Shown here: piece by piece, positions 48,088-59,520 of the stretch
Layout: every line of letters starts with the position of its first letter
Position numbering within the stretch: the stretch's first letter is position 1
NCBI GenBank assembly: GCA_019722365.1
Contig: JADFUC010000764.1
Coordinates: 1 to 64,000 of the forward strand
Origin: Lithospermum erythrorhizon
Lineage: Eukaryota > Streptophyta > Magnoliopsida > Boraginales > Boraginaceae
DNA: 64,000 bases
Direction: 5' to 3'
The notes under the pieces: generated by a model
Databases searched by the model: none
The model's input: only the letters and a program-made list of their open reading frames with translations
What the model was told of the DNA's origin: nothing
Position numbers and translations under genes: made by a program

Positions 48088-48836
48088 TGATCATGGACAA
48101 ATGAATGCAAAAATTTGGGTATTTGCCGCACTATACTGAAGATGTATTTGAACATGGACCATTTTATATAGTCGTGGGTCATTTTAGTCACGAGTAAATG
48201 TCTAGCTGATTTACTCCAAAACTTCTATGAGGGTGCAAGAGAGGTGCAAGTCCTAGTATTTAACTTCCCCTATATTGGGTATAATATTATAAAACATTAG
48301 TCCGGTGAGCGGGGCCTGGGAGGTCTCCCGTAACTCTGAGTTTACATATCAGACCCTCATTATCTTCACATTCGTTTTTGAAACCCAAAGGTTTGGAGAC
48401 CTTTGGTTTTTTCCGTTTTGGATGGCATTGAGGTGGTTGTTATGCTATTAACTACTGCAGAGTTAAGTAGCAATTGATTAGTGAGCAAAGCGATGACGAT
48501 CACCACCCCTTGTACTCTCCTTTTAAACTGAACAACCTCTTCCTCCTTGGAAGCATAAAAACTCTTTACAAACACAAAAACTATCTTTCGTGGTGATACG
48601 CTTTGCTCCATCTCAAGTTACCGAACACCGCTTAGCATGTTTCTAAGGCAATACGGGTTCTAACCATTGTATCCTGGGAATCAGTTGCTTTCTGAAGATC
48701 CTAAGCACATACGGGTAGAGAGCAAATCTGGTTTAAGGAAATTGTGTTCGCACAAGCCTTGGTTGATGTTTCGCATATTTGATTTTCTAGCCAAAGTTCT
48801 CTGTTATTCTTCTGTGTTCAACGTTAGTGTCCTACA
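48088..48836 (+). repeat. 3' LTR of the Copia element
   Basis: ~749 bp, ending GTGTCCTACA. The left end is degraded (tgatcatggacaaatg against tgttggacaaatg in the 5' copy). The two LTRs differ by many substitutions and short indels. Confidence 0.8.
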
Positions 48837-49925
48837 CCCATTAATAAGAATTGACAGTATTAATACAATCATAAATGAGTGAGTTCAGTCCAATGAGAAG
48901 GGAATTTCATTTTAAAAAGAGTTGCAACAAGAAAGTTCCAACAAACCCTATCAAATGCCTTACTCATATCTACCTTAATAGCAACTATGCCAACTTTCTT
49001 GTATTTTGAATTTTTTATAGTATGAGTAATTTCATGGGCCATAATAATATTATCAAGGATAGCCCTACCATCAATGAAACCATTTTGAAATGGGAAAATA
49101 AGGCTATTAAGATGCATTTTTAATCTATTAACAAGAACTTTCCAACCTATTTTATAAATTACATATACAAAGACTAATAGGTCTATAATCATTATGATTT
49201 TTAGGATTATCTTTTTTAGGAATTAAAGTAATGAAAGTGTTATTATTTTCTTTAAGTAGGAAACCAGAATTAAGAAATTCTAATGTAGCATCAGTAATAT
49301 CCGAACCAATAATATCCCAGAATTTTTTATAGAAACTCGCATGAAAATCATCCGGACCAGGTGATTTATTAGGATGCATTTGGACGAGGGCTTCTTTAAT
49401 TTCCAAAGCAATGAAAGGCTTCTCAAGGTCAGAAATTTGATCAGGAGTTAGGGCAGTAGAAATATTATTAATGATAGGGAACATATTAGGGTTATCTAAA
49501 AGAGAATTATAAATGGAATTAAAATTAGCATAGTGAGGACAATTATCTGGACCATTATTGTGATTAGAAAACTAATTAAAACAAAGATCCATAATATCAG
49601 CTTCCTTAGTTAAAAGACTTCTATTATCTTCAATTTCAAGAATAGAGTTTACGTTAGCCCTGTTACGAACTAACGAATGGAAAAAATTTTGAGTTGTTAT
49701 CACCAAGTAAAGCATTATTTATTTTAGATCTTTATGCTTGAAAATGCCTTGCTCTTGTGAAAGAAGAAGATCAAGCTGAGAAGATAGAGAGGTGAAAAGA
49801 TCAGCATTAAGAGCAAGATTAAAGAAATTGATACGTAAATTGGTTAAGTAAGATTGAATGTTTTTAATATGTTGAAAAATATTACCAATTCTATTTGTAT
49901 TCTAATTTTTAGTATTATTTTTAAT
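48837..49925 (-). mobile_element. LINE A, 5' portion of the reverse transcriptase
   Basis: Frames 49152-49484 and 48869-49192 on the minus strand contain SDLEKPFIALEIKEALVQMH, PNKSPGPDDFHASFYKKFW, FITLIPKKDNP, DYRPISL, KVLVNRL, QNGFIDGRAILDNI and KVDMSKAFDRVCW: the fingers and palm of plant LINE RT, in order. The first part of the catalytic centre (DMSKAFD) is intact. Upstream, DNNSKFFHS (~49700-49675) is also recognisable. A frame break lies at ~49175. It is truncated at its 5' side near 49925; endonuclease and ORF1 are absent. Confidence 0.88.
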
Positions 49926-50029
49926 GCCGAGGAAGATAGACTTACTTAGGATCGAAGAGTTTTAACCACGAAATCTATTTATAATAGTATGAAAGCGATC
50001 CTATTCCTACAATATGATCAATGTGAATC

Positions 50030-51118
50030 CTCACATTTGGAAAAAATTATGGAAACTTTCTCTTCTGTAAATGCAAGTTCTTTTTTGAAAATTTTACCAC
50101 GTAATAAAACTCGCTACAAAGAACAGCATTCTCTATAAAACTAGTTTAGTAATTAATCCTAATTGTGTCTTCTGTAACTGTTTCTTAGAATCTACTCCTC
50201 ATATTTTTCTTTCATGCCCTCTTATTTTCAATATTTGTAATGGTAATTTTCTCTCTTTCATTTCAAACTTTATTAACAAATGTTCTTTTAAACAATCCTC
50301 TGTGGAAGATGAGTTCTTTGTGATTAATAGTGTATTGTGGAGTATTTGGCTACACAAGAATGATACCATTTTCAACAACGAGGTCTTCTATGAAGCCATT
50401 ATCCTTTTTAAAGAGCTCGCGCATGTTCAAGAAAGGGTTGGCGAGAAAGCTTTCCGGTCAAAGCAAATCTCAACTTATTTGGGTCCAAGAGAAAGTCATT
50501 ATCAAACACATACTGAAAGAGTTTTCTACAAATGTTATTTTATCAGAAGTAACACTTGTAATGGAAATGGATGCTTAGACAATGCAAAGCTCAGTATTGG
50601 CATTACTCCTGATTTTCACCCCAAATGGATGGTTTTGTTGGAGGTGAAAGGATTGCGGACTACTCATTGAGCTACAACTTTGGAAGTCTCTCTCTTGTGA
50701 TCCTGCAGATCAGTTTTTCCTTCTGGCTCTTTGATGGAAGCAATTTTTTTACTAGTCCTGAGACTTGCGTATAAGCTTGATTTGCACACCATTTTTTTGA
50801 TGACCGATAGTTTTTTCTCATAGGTTTGGTTCAATAGTTATAAAAGACTTGTGGCAGATGGAAGTTGGCAGCAAGAAATACAAATAGGACTTGATATAGT
50901 CTACAATATCTTATGGTATTCAACGGATCTTGGTTGTTTCGAAAATTTTCAAGATCATCAACCTCAAGACAGTCATATAACAAATAATGATATCGTTAAT
51001 GGATCTAGTTGTAATATGTGTAATCCTAGTGTGGATGGTAGTACTCTAGTTGTTGTGAGCTCTTGACAATTGTGAACTCTATTACTATGAATTATTATTA
51101 AAATTTATTTATAAAAAA
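50030..51118 (+). mobile_element. LINE B, 3' end, opposite strand to LINE A
   Basis: Fragments of zf-RVT (~50080-50300, several frames: NPNCVFCN, FLES...HIFLSCP) lead to the 122-codon frame 50302-50670 (VLWSIWLHKNDTIFNN) and the RNase H-like tail frame 50851-51066 (ILWYSTDLGCFENFQD). LINE A has the related words LLWYPTDIGCFANLQ, so both belong to one LINE family. It ends in a short A-rich tail ~51100-51118. 5'-truncated and non-functional. Confidence 0.75.
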
Positions 51119-52085
51119 GGTATGAGTTGTCCATCACGCTAAATTTTGGGTGTAACTTCAAAGAACATAAAATAATAAAATATACTACGTACTTATCATG
51201 TAGTATAGTTATATGGAATGATACATTTTTCAGTTTCATAATATGATGAGCTGCAAAAGATGAATTGCTCGCGAGTCTTGCGAGGAAGAATTGCCCATGA
51301 GTCTTGCGAGGAAGTCAGATGACGCATAACCAATTATGTCAATACACATGCATATCCCCTGCATTTAGTCACATTCACAACAATGATGTCAATATCATTT
51401 TTTTAAAATTAACGATGAAGAGTATGATTACGTAGTATTATAAATTATGAATATAAATATTGAGTATTTCAAATAACGAATACGAAAATTCCTAACTAAA
51501 GACAGTTAGACTAAGTGCTACCAAGAGAGTAGAATATATATCATACTTATAAGAAAAAACATAAAAATTTAGGGAGGACGAACAACATAAATTTTAAAAG
51601 AATAACTATAATTTTTGAAAAAAATACTTAATAAATTAAATTTTAAAAAAATTGAAGGGATGGCCGATAGTTCCTCCCTTTGTTTTTCAATAAAGTAGAA
51701 ATTGAAAGCATAAGCATAAAAACAAAAGCGGTATTGAACCATCATTGTGTGTCAATACCATTAATTATTAATCATCTTATCTTTCTGGAAAACACATAAC
51801 CAATAGTTAAAATTCTATTATGCCCATAGGCAATACAAACAATTCTAGGCATACTTTAAATGAATATTAACTTGCAATGAAATTACCAACAACAATGGCA
51901 ATTTTTGAGCTCAAATTATAATCAAAACATCACTATTAACTAAATCAATAAGACATAATCATTCCCAAAATATTGACAATATGAAATTAATTAAATGTCA
52001 TTTTATTAGAAAGCGAGCGAATTATGCTAGAAAGGAGGTAAGCGTAGTGAAGAGGTGAATTGAGATGATAAGACGGACCGGGTTT
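51119..52085. other. AT-rich spacer
   Basis: No gene or clear repeat. A duplicated phrase, gagtcttgcgaggaag, occurs at ~51272 and ~51300. The last ~70 bp resemble the sequence before the polypurine tract at ~2055. Confidence 0.45.
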
Positions 52086-52091
52086 GAGTAA

Positions 52092-52122
52092 ATTTCGGGG
52101 CGAAATTTTATAAGGAGAGGTA
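52092..52122 (+). other. Polypurine tract before LTR C
   Basis: gggcgaaattttataaggag precedes the LTR start, matching the tract at ~6070. The upstream coding region is missing. Confidence 0.65.
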
Positions 52123-52126
52123 GGCG

Positions 52127-54539
52127 CAATAACTGGATTTCATACCAATATTATGTTGATAGTACATACAAGTTTCTCGGTGGAGTATTTTAGGTGAAAT
52201 TAATTTCGAGTTGAGTAGTGGAGAATTGACAAATGGGTCGGTTGGTGGTATATTTGGTTTGTGGTAGGACCGGAGATAGTATAAATATTGGAATAATATC
52301 GATATATTGAGATGAGTATGAGATGAGTAGTAATATATGCCTGGGAATAACACAATGGAAATCGGTTTTCGTTGAGATTTAAGTCACCGGAAGGTGTAAG
52401 TGCTTGAAGCAGAGTGGAGCTTAAATTCTCCACTCAAATGTCATTATACCCTTAATTTATCTTCATCATAAATCCGTTCCACTCTTCTTTCGCTTTCTTT
52501 GGCAATTTGGCTTCCCCCACTCAAAATTTTCTTCCATTTCTTTAAACCGATTGTCCTCTTAAACTCAAGATCAAAGTGGTGGATTTCTTATAAGTAAATT
52601 ATAAATCATATCTAAGTATTAAGAAGATCAAATCTTTTTGAGATATTTCTTGAGTTTTGAAGAGTTGACTTTATGGGATTTTGTTGACTTTTAGATCTTG
52701 AATTTATTATGGTATAGAAATGCTATCTAAGTATTGTTATAGGGATTAGCGGTGATTTTGAGTGATTATTAGGGGTTAGAAAGTGGTGTAAGTTGAGGGG
52801 TTGACTTTTATTGACTTTTCTTAAATTAACTTTAGGGTATAATATGAGGTTAGGGGCCGTTAATATATAGTTGTTTTGGGTATAGAATTATTGGTTGGAT
52901 ATGGATAGGTAGAGATTAAGGTTGAGAAAGTTTGAGGAAAGTTAGAGTATAGCATTTAAGCGTTTTGAATTGGAGGTTGTATTTAATGGATTAATTAGTT
53001 ATCAATTGATTGTTGGATTGATTAGAATGTGTAAAAGTATTTATTGTTGGGGTAATAAGGAGATGGCCAGAATATTGAGATTTTCACGAGTTAGCGATTA
53101 GAATAGTTATGTTGGAATAAAAGAGTATATACGATCTTGGGGATAGGATGATTGCTAGAGTTATAGAATTTGAATCGTGAGGTGGTATAACACTCGGGGG
53201 ATTATATAGATGTTAAGGCAGGTTATTCTCACAGGATGTGTTATAATGTATAATTTCTTTGAATAAGAGTTGAGCACGGATCATACAATTGCCTCAGTCG
53301 TCGTCTTGCTTTTTGGGCTCGAGGTGAGTCTGAAATCTACATGATGGGGGCGCTACGTATATATTATATTATATATTTTGCTTATGTGTCTTGGGACTAT
53401 TACGATATGTGTATTGTGTGATTATGATTTATATTATGAAATAACTGAGATTATGATTGATATTATGTCTAAGTTTTGGTTATGATTCATATGATGAAAT
53501 AATTGAGATTTTGAGTTATATTACGAGATAATAGTGATTATGATTTATATCATGGGATAGTTGTGAACATGTTTCATGTTATGAGATTTTGTGTGGTACG
53601 TGTCTTTGTGTGTGAATTTGTGTCTTTGTGTGTGGCTGTGTGCTATATGTGTGGGCTGGCGATGCGGAATGTGCTTTGATTGCCTTATGTATTTGCGGAG
53701 GCGGTGGTGACCCGACAGGAGGTTTTAGTTGTGAGTATTGCATATTGTGGGTGGCAGGTAGATTGGGAGGATTTGGTGTAGTATATGAGGGGGTGTAACC
53801 TTACCGGTCGGGAGGGATGGAGGTGGAGGCCTGCGTCCGATTATGTGGAGATGGATTCCTCGTATGTGTATTATTTGGAGGTGGATTCTCGTATGTGTGT
53901 ATTATTTGGAAGTGGATTCATAAACATGTATTATTTAGGAGGTGAATTCCTCGTTTGATGACTTTATTATCTTGAGGCCCATTTTTCTTAAATGAATTAG
54001 CGTATATTCATATATATACTTGCCAAAATATGAATATATGTGATGGGATCAAATGCATGATATTTGTATTCACTCGACTTAATGAAGCCCGACTCCACAT
54101 TACATGGAGCTGGGCGTTTTATGCTGAGTTCTAGGTTGTCCCATTTGAGGTTGTCGGCTGCATTGATAGGAGGCTGTGATTGAAGATCATAGATGAGGCG
54201 GTGAGTAGCACGAGGAATTCCCTCGTGATCCATTTCCTATTGTTCTCGATTTGTACTATTGTTAGGCTTGTGTATTATGTATTTCATTTAGAGTGCAATT
54301 ACCCATTACTTTTTCCTATGTTGTATTTTGGATTTCTTGTCTTGAGTTGTATCGTTAAAGGTGGATTTGTATTATGTTCGTTATTTTATTGTATATGTTG
54401 TTGAATTCATGCTGATAGACCAAAAGTGTATTTTTATTATTATTAATGTTAAATGAAATCTTTTTATGTTGTCGCCCGTGATCGGTGACTCTGAGGTATC
54501 TAGAGTTGTTGATAGCGCTTAGCACCGAGGCGGCCGACA
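52127..54539 (+). mobile_element. LTR C: complete ~2.41 kb chromovirus LTR
   Basis: Same landmarks, order and length as LTR B, ending GGCGGCCGACA at 54539. The first bases are altered (caataactgg in place of tgaaataacc). It contains tttgggctcgaggtgagt (~53312), a minisatellite (~53840-53950) and gtgactctgag...gcaccgagg before the end. It has a polypurine tract but no pol upstream. Confidence 0.75.
53840..53950 (+). repeat. Minisatellite inside LTR C
   Basis: Four ~30 bp units on gtgtattatttggaggtgga / ttcctcgt, the same unit as in LTRs A and B. Confidence 0.7.
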
Positions 54540-54566
54540 CAGGCGGGTATTCTGGCTACCGACATG

Positions 54567-54860
54567 GGATTTAGTGTCGGTCAGGTGTCGGGTATACGTG
54601 ACGCTGTCAGCGACACTAAATTTCATCTACCGACGAAACCGAGACTACATAGAGATATTACAGGCTTAGTTGATTCGAACTACCCAGCGCCATCAAACAT
54701 TTAATTTTAACTTTTTGATTTATTTATTAAACCTTTCGCGACACTTTATTTAATTAATTTTATTTTGATTTATTTTAGCCGACAACATACCCGACACTTT
54801 ATTTAATTAATTTTATTTTTGATTTATTTTATTACCGGCCTTCTGACGCGCATAATTTAT
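54567..54860 (-). repeat. Putative CACTA element end with subterminal CGACACT repeats
   Basis: A CACTA word followed by aatttcatctaccgacg begins at 54614. The motif cgacactwta recurs at ~54611, ~54739 and ~54793, the last two as a ~52 bp tandem (cgacactttatttaattaat...). An 11-12 bp inverted repeat, atttagtgtcg / cgacactaaat, spans 54569-54622. Such GC-motif arrays are typical of CACTA subterminal regions, and a TNP2-type transposase lies at 59.5-63.7 kb. Linking the two is an inference. Confidence 0.45.
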
Positions 54861-55440
54861 AATACCCGACAATATGTTGAAGATCGGCCGCAAGCCGACA
54901 CACAGCGTATCTTGTTAAACCCATTGTTACTTTCGACACCGAGCAGCCATTTGGTAAAGGATTTCGAAAAAATTATGCGACTGGATGCTGGCGTTTACAA
55001 AAACACAATTTGCGAAATTCAAAATCCCAAAAAAGCGGGGCAAACAACATACAAAATAAAACAGTATAAGCGTCAAACAAAAATATCAACAGCAGCAACG
55101 TCAAACCAAAGAAAATAATAACTTTTGAAAATTACTATCTAAAAAGAAACTTGACAACCGATATAAACACATCAAACTAAAATAACCTATTTAATAGCGA
55201 CCCGCCGGGTAGGTTTGGGGCCAATGCGACTTTATTATGTCAGTCGCTGACGATGGATAACACGTAAAAATGACTTCTTTTTACATAAATAAAATAAAAC
55301 AATATAGCTTCGTCCGTGAATTGAACTAACTTGATAGTACCATGACATTGAGGCTTCGTAATATAAATACACATCAAACAATTTGTTATACAACTCAGTC
55401 CGATAATAATTATAAACAACGAAACTTCAAAGGAAGATAA
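54861..55440. other. Unassigned stretch, probably inside the CACTA element
   Basis: No recognisable domain. The plus frame 54819-55118 is lysine- and threonine-rich but has no family signature; gccgacac words continue from the neighbouring subterminal region. Confidence 0.3.
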
Positions 55441-56694
55441 AAGTATTGTTGGTCATGACCACCCATTCGCCGTCTTGGTCTGTATTGCTGGCTTGATACA
55501 TATCGGTCATTCATGGCAAACCTAGGCATAAACGCCCGCCCAGCCCAGGGAAAATGGGAAGTCGGCTAAAAGGCTGAGTGAAAATAAATAACCGCAGTTA
55601 ACCTACGTCATGCGAAGATAAGAAAAATTTAGATTCCTCGCCCTATTTAGGACTATATCTGCAGTATTATTTTATGGAGTTCACTGCCACAAAATAAAAC
55701 TTTCATGACTGGCTTTCCTTAACACGATAACGCTCGTCGACAAACACCAGCGGTGCAATTCTGAGGTATTTACTGCATGCATTATCTTTACGGTATGGCT
55801 AATTCCCAATGATATAATATACACACCGAACACACAATAACCCAGAAAACATATATCTTAACCTCTGCTTAACTCATGCATATACATTTCGATCCACTTA
55901 TCTTTAGTTCACTTTAAGTACTACTCTCCATTTTACAATCATACTCCTCCTATGACAACTAATGTTCCTCATGAACCTTCCAAATATAGCCATTTCTTAA
56001 TATGGTGATAATATATCTTGAATCAGAGATAACCTAAATCTGATTTATCTTCCCAGTTTTCCATTTAGTATCACGGAACTTGTTACCTCCATGGTATCGA
56101 ATTCGTGAATTAGATCGATTACTTATATTCTACTGTTTGAATCATTTCCCTTGTATATATATATAAAATATCATCGACATCATCAGCCAGATTAGCATAA
56201 ACTTGATTTATAATTTACCGCTCTAATATTCTCATTCAGAAAGGTATCTCATCCATTTAGCCACTTAAAGAGATATATAGAACATATCTAACAAAAGGCA
56301 TTAATGCCGGTAAGGCTACAACTGAAAATAAATGCCGTATCACGAAGAAAAATAGTTGCCGACAAAGGCTGGCTTAAAAATGAAGTATAACCATCAAAGC
56401 AGCATTTGCTAGCACAACAGATTAGGAATAGTAAATGCGTAGTCAAATATGAATAAAATACATGTATCTGAGGATTATCGGATAAAGTCATCTGACATAA
56501 TTCCCATGAAGTCTGGAGACATAACACATGAATATATAATGAGGGGTTCAGATAAGCGCTACGATCACCCAAATGAAATCCACGGAAGCTGGCAGCCCGG
56601 CTAAAACTCTAGTCGTGAGCCTCACATCTACCATATCCTTTGATGCCATCCTGCAATGCGCGTATACTGATCCGTCTACTGCTGAGGGAATGGA

Positions 56695-57145
56695 CAAATC
56701 ACTTGATCACCTGCCGGCTTATACACGCGTTATAAGGCCAAAACGCGCTTATACACACAAAGTATAAGACACGCTTATACCAAAGTATAAAGGCACGCTC
56801 TCTATGAGAGTATAAGGCATGGCAAAATGCCTTTATACCGTAGTATGGGGCCAAACATGTATTTATACCGTAGTATAGGGGGCCACTTTCAGCTTGATAC
56901 ACCTGACAAAGCGATCAAAGAGAATCATACCCCATGTATTTATACCGTAGTATAGGACCCACGCCAAACTGATGCGCTTGCAATGAAAGCGATCAAAGAG
57001 AGAATCATCACATGGCATTTATCTGGTAGTATAGAGGCGAGCCGCCTGTTATCTTAGTAGTATAGGGCCACCTCGACAATGCAGCGGCCATGATCAAAGA
57101 GAATAAATTACATACTTATTTATCTTTAGTAGTATAGGGCCAATA
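56695..57145 (-). repeat. Two-level tandem array with palindromic unit
   Basis: The short unit ttataccgtagtatagggg-cca is partly self-complementary (tata.c...g.tata). It recurs at ~56822, ~56858, ~56938 and decayed at ~57022, ~57055 and ~57120. A larger period of ~80-110 bp is marked by gcgatcaaagagaatcat-type words at ~56911, ~56989 and ~57090. Confidence 0.75.
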
Positions 57146-57349
57146 AGCGTCACATATCACCAAGGAAGGAGAATTAGCTGTCGCAGTAGTCACGACTATG
57201 GGGTCGTATCTAATCTTAGTCGCTTGAAATAAATACATGCTTCATTGACAGCTCTCGATAACCAACTGCTTTTACTTCCCGACAATAGCAAAGCATCTGA
57301 CTAATACATCGCTGATAAATAAATCAATCACAACGCGCGAAGGCCAACG

Positions 57350-57510
57350 TAAATCACCGCTTGAAGTGCCGACCAAAGCCAGCGCTAAAATCTGCAGTGC
57401 GGTAACAAATACAGCGAGTGCCGACAAAGCCCACGTAAATACCCGCAATTGCGGTCCAGGCCATAAATACCGAGTGCCGACAAAGCCCGCATAAATACCT
57501 GAAGTGCCGT
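57350..57510 (-). repeat. Tandem array of gtgccgacaaagcc units
   Basis: Three units of ~55 bp containing gtgccgac(c)aaagcc and a following aaatac word, at ~57367, ~57418 and ~57472. A similar phrase, tgccgacaaaggctgg, is found at ~56356. Confidence 0.65.
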
Positions 57511-58650
57511 CGAATACATCTGAGAAATATAAGTTGATTCGGGCCGCTGACACCAAACCCGACGCTTGATCTTTGCGAATAGAATCCGTAATCATATTAG
57601 GCTCATACGTAGTACAACCATTCGTATACCCGTTTCCCCGTAATCATATCAGCGAGGACATATACACCATTCACACATAATTTATATTACAAGACACATG
57701 CACCGCACACATAATTATAATACGGAGACGGGTACACCGTTGAAAGAAGTACATAGGTAATACACGTGAGATAAATGCTACGCTCTTTAGTACCGCAGGC
57801 CTTCCGCGAAAGTCAATCAAGGTAAGCGCCGCTTTTCCGCGTCAGCGCCTAAAACGACACCGAGAAAGTATAATCAGAGACCTACTCATATGCCGGCGTT
57901 CTAGAAGATCACATGCTTAGAAATGCTTGGGGGAGCCCATCTGCAAATGGTATAACTTGGCGGATAAACTATCGAATTATAATCGTCAGACTGGCCACGT
58001 CGATTCCCGCTAAATTCCGTCTTATCAACTTTCTCATTTACAAATTAAAACATAAGTTATTCTAAGCCCCAATCGCCGAGTCCATAATTAACAATCTATA
58101 CTCCGAAATATCAATTATAACTCGACTGGAATTTACACTTTTCCAGCGTAACACCGCTTTAATGATTTTAAATCACCGATTTAACATCGTAACAACTATA
58201 ATAAGGTCCCAGTATAACCTCTGCACATTTAAAGTCTTATAAAATATCCATATAAAAGTCAACCGAAAACCTAAAGTCAGCTCGGCCATGCGTCCTCAGC
58301 GATCTAAAATCACGAGATTCTCGCTCGAATCGTCGCGAGAACCACGTAACTTGACTAAGATTTATCATAAAATTTAATTATGGAAAAGTCAACTAAAAAG
58401 TCAACTATGTCAAAACCGAGAAATATCTCGAAAGACTTGAAATTTCTTACCTTAACTTCGAAGAGAATGATGGAAAACAATATTCCTGACCGTCTTGAGT
58501 TTGGCGACAATCGAAAGAGAGAAATGGAAAAATGAAATTTTTAAGGGGAGAGCTTAATTTCGGCCAAAATGAGGAAAGAAGATGAAGTTGATGATGATGA
58601 TGATGTGGAGGATATGTGAATAGATATTTAAAAAACTCGAGTCGGGTCGG

Positions 58651-59330
58651 TTTGAGTTAATTACTCAACCTCATTGCCAAACCTCCACGAACCCGATTTC
58701 AAAGATAAAATTCTTCCATTGTGAGAAAACGCTCACTAAATTATAAATGAAATTGGCTCAAAGTTTCTGAAATAATATTTGTATCATCGAAAAAAAAAAT
58801 TATACTATTCAGATTCACTTGACCGAAAAATTTAAAATTTTTTTTTTTATGCTTGAGTTATTACCTGAACAATATCCAAAAATCATCGACATAACCATCA
58901 AAATTACCACTTTTCTCTTTTGGATAATTTTACAATAAAAAGCGACATGTAACGGCTTATTATTGTGAGATAAAAATTAGATAGACACAAAAATCGAAAT
59001 GTAACAAAATTAAACAAAATAATTAGATATACATAAAATGTAACAAAATAATTAACTCAAACAATTTTCCTACTAAATGAAATAATATAAGAAGGTTAGT
59101 AGATAATAAATAATTAGATATCCCCAACAAAATAATTACCTCGAAATAATTTCTACAAAAGAAACAATGTAAGAAAGTTAGTTGCCATTATTATAAAAAT
59201 TAAACAAAACAATAAGTAAATTATAAATGAGGTTGAAATTGTGAAAGTTAAAATGCTAAAAATATAGTATTGATTATGTGATTAGAAATTGTTTATATAG
59301 TGGAAGGTATGAGTTAAAATTTTAGAGCAG
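58651..59330. other. AT-rich spacer
   Basis: No gene seen. Several aaacaaaataattagata / aacaaaataattaact phrases repeat irregularly at ~59010-59160. Confidence 0.4.
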
Positions 59331-59520
59331 CCAAGCCGGCAAGTCGCGACGACGCCCGTATATATAAAATATTTTTAAAATTCCCGCACTATATTTTTAA
59401 GCGGGAATCACAGAAATTTTGAGACCCGGCGTACCGACAACATACCGACACCCGGTTTGAAAAATGTAAAGCAGGACCAGCGCTGCCGACACGCAACTTG
59501 ACGCGTCCTGGCGTATAAAT
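59331..59520 (-). repeat. CCGACA-rich subterminal-type repeats
   Basis: ccgacaacataccgacaccc and gctgccgacacgc at 59425-59495. The phrase gccgacaacatacccgacac at ~54779 is nearly the same, which ties this block to the one at 54.6-54.9 kb across the intervening LTR-like block. Confidence 0.45.

Larger units (their letters stand above)
40982..48836 (+). mobile_element. Ty1/Copia retrotransposon inserted in LINE A, itself split by a hAT
   Basis: Direct repeats at 40982-41698 and ~48088-48836 form the LTRs. The flanks tccat (40977-40981) and cccat (48837-48841) are a 5 bp target-site duplication with one mismatch. Between them lie, in Copia order, gag (41740-42830), protease-side region (42930-43200), GAG-pre-integrase and integrase (43260-44330) and reverse transcriptase (47280-48060). 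The RT is separated from the integrase by the hAT insertion. All domains are frameshifted, so the element is dead. The LINE reading resumes exactly across the insertion. Confidence 0.88.
55441..58650 (-). mobile_element. LTR-like block, minus strand, with complex minisatellites
   Basis: On the minus strand it carries the word gggcgggcgtttatgcctag (complement at ~55525-55545) near its end, and, at 58380-58640, the pyrimidine-rich block plus gttgactttttagttgactt that starts the LTR A family interior. The order is therefore that of an LTR in reverse orientation. The middle is filled by two tandem arrays (56695-57145 and 57350-57510). No coding frame of note. Confidence 0.55.

Noticed and set aside
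52127..54539. LTR C as the 3' LTR of a complete chromovirus
   Set aside because: A polypurine tract is present but no pol remnant lies in the 900 bp before it, so a complete element is not supported.
54819..55118. 99-codon plus frame rich in Lys and Thr
   Set aside because: No recognisable family, and it overlaps CGACAC-type repeats of the probable CACTA end.
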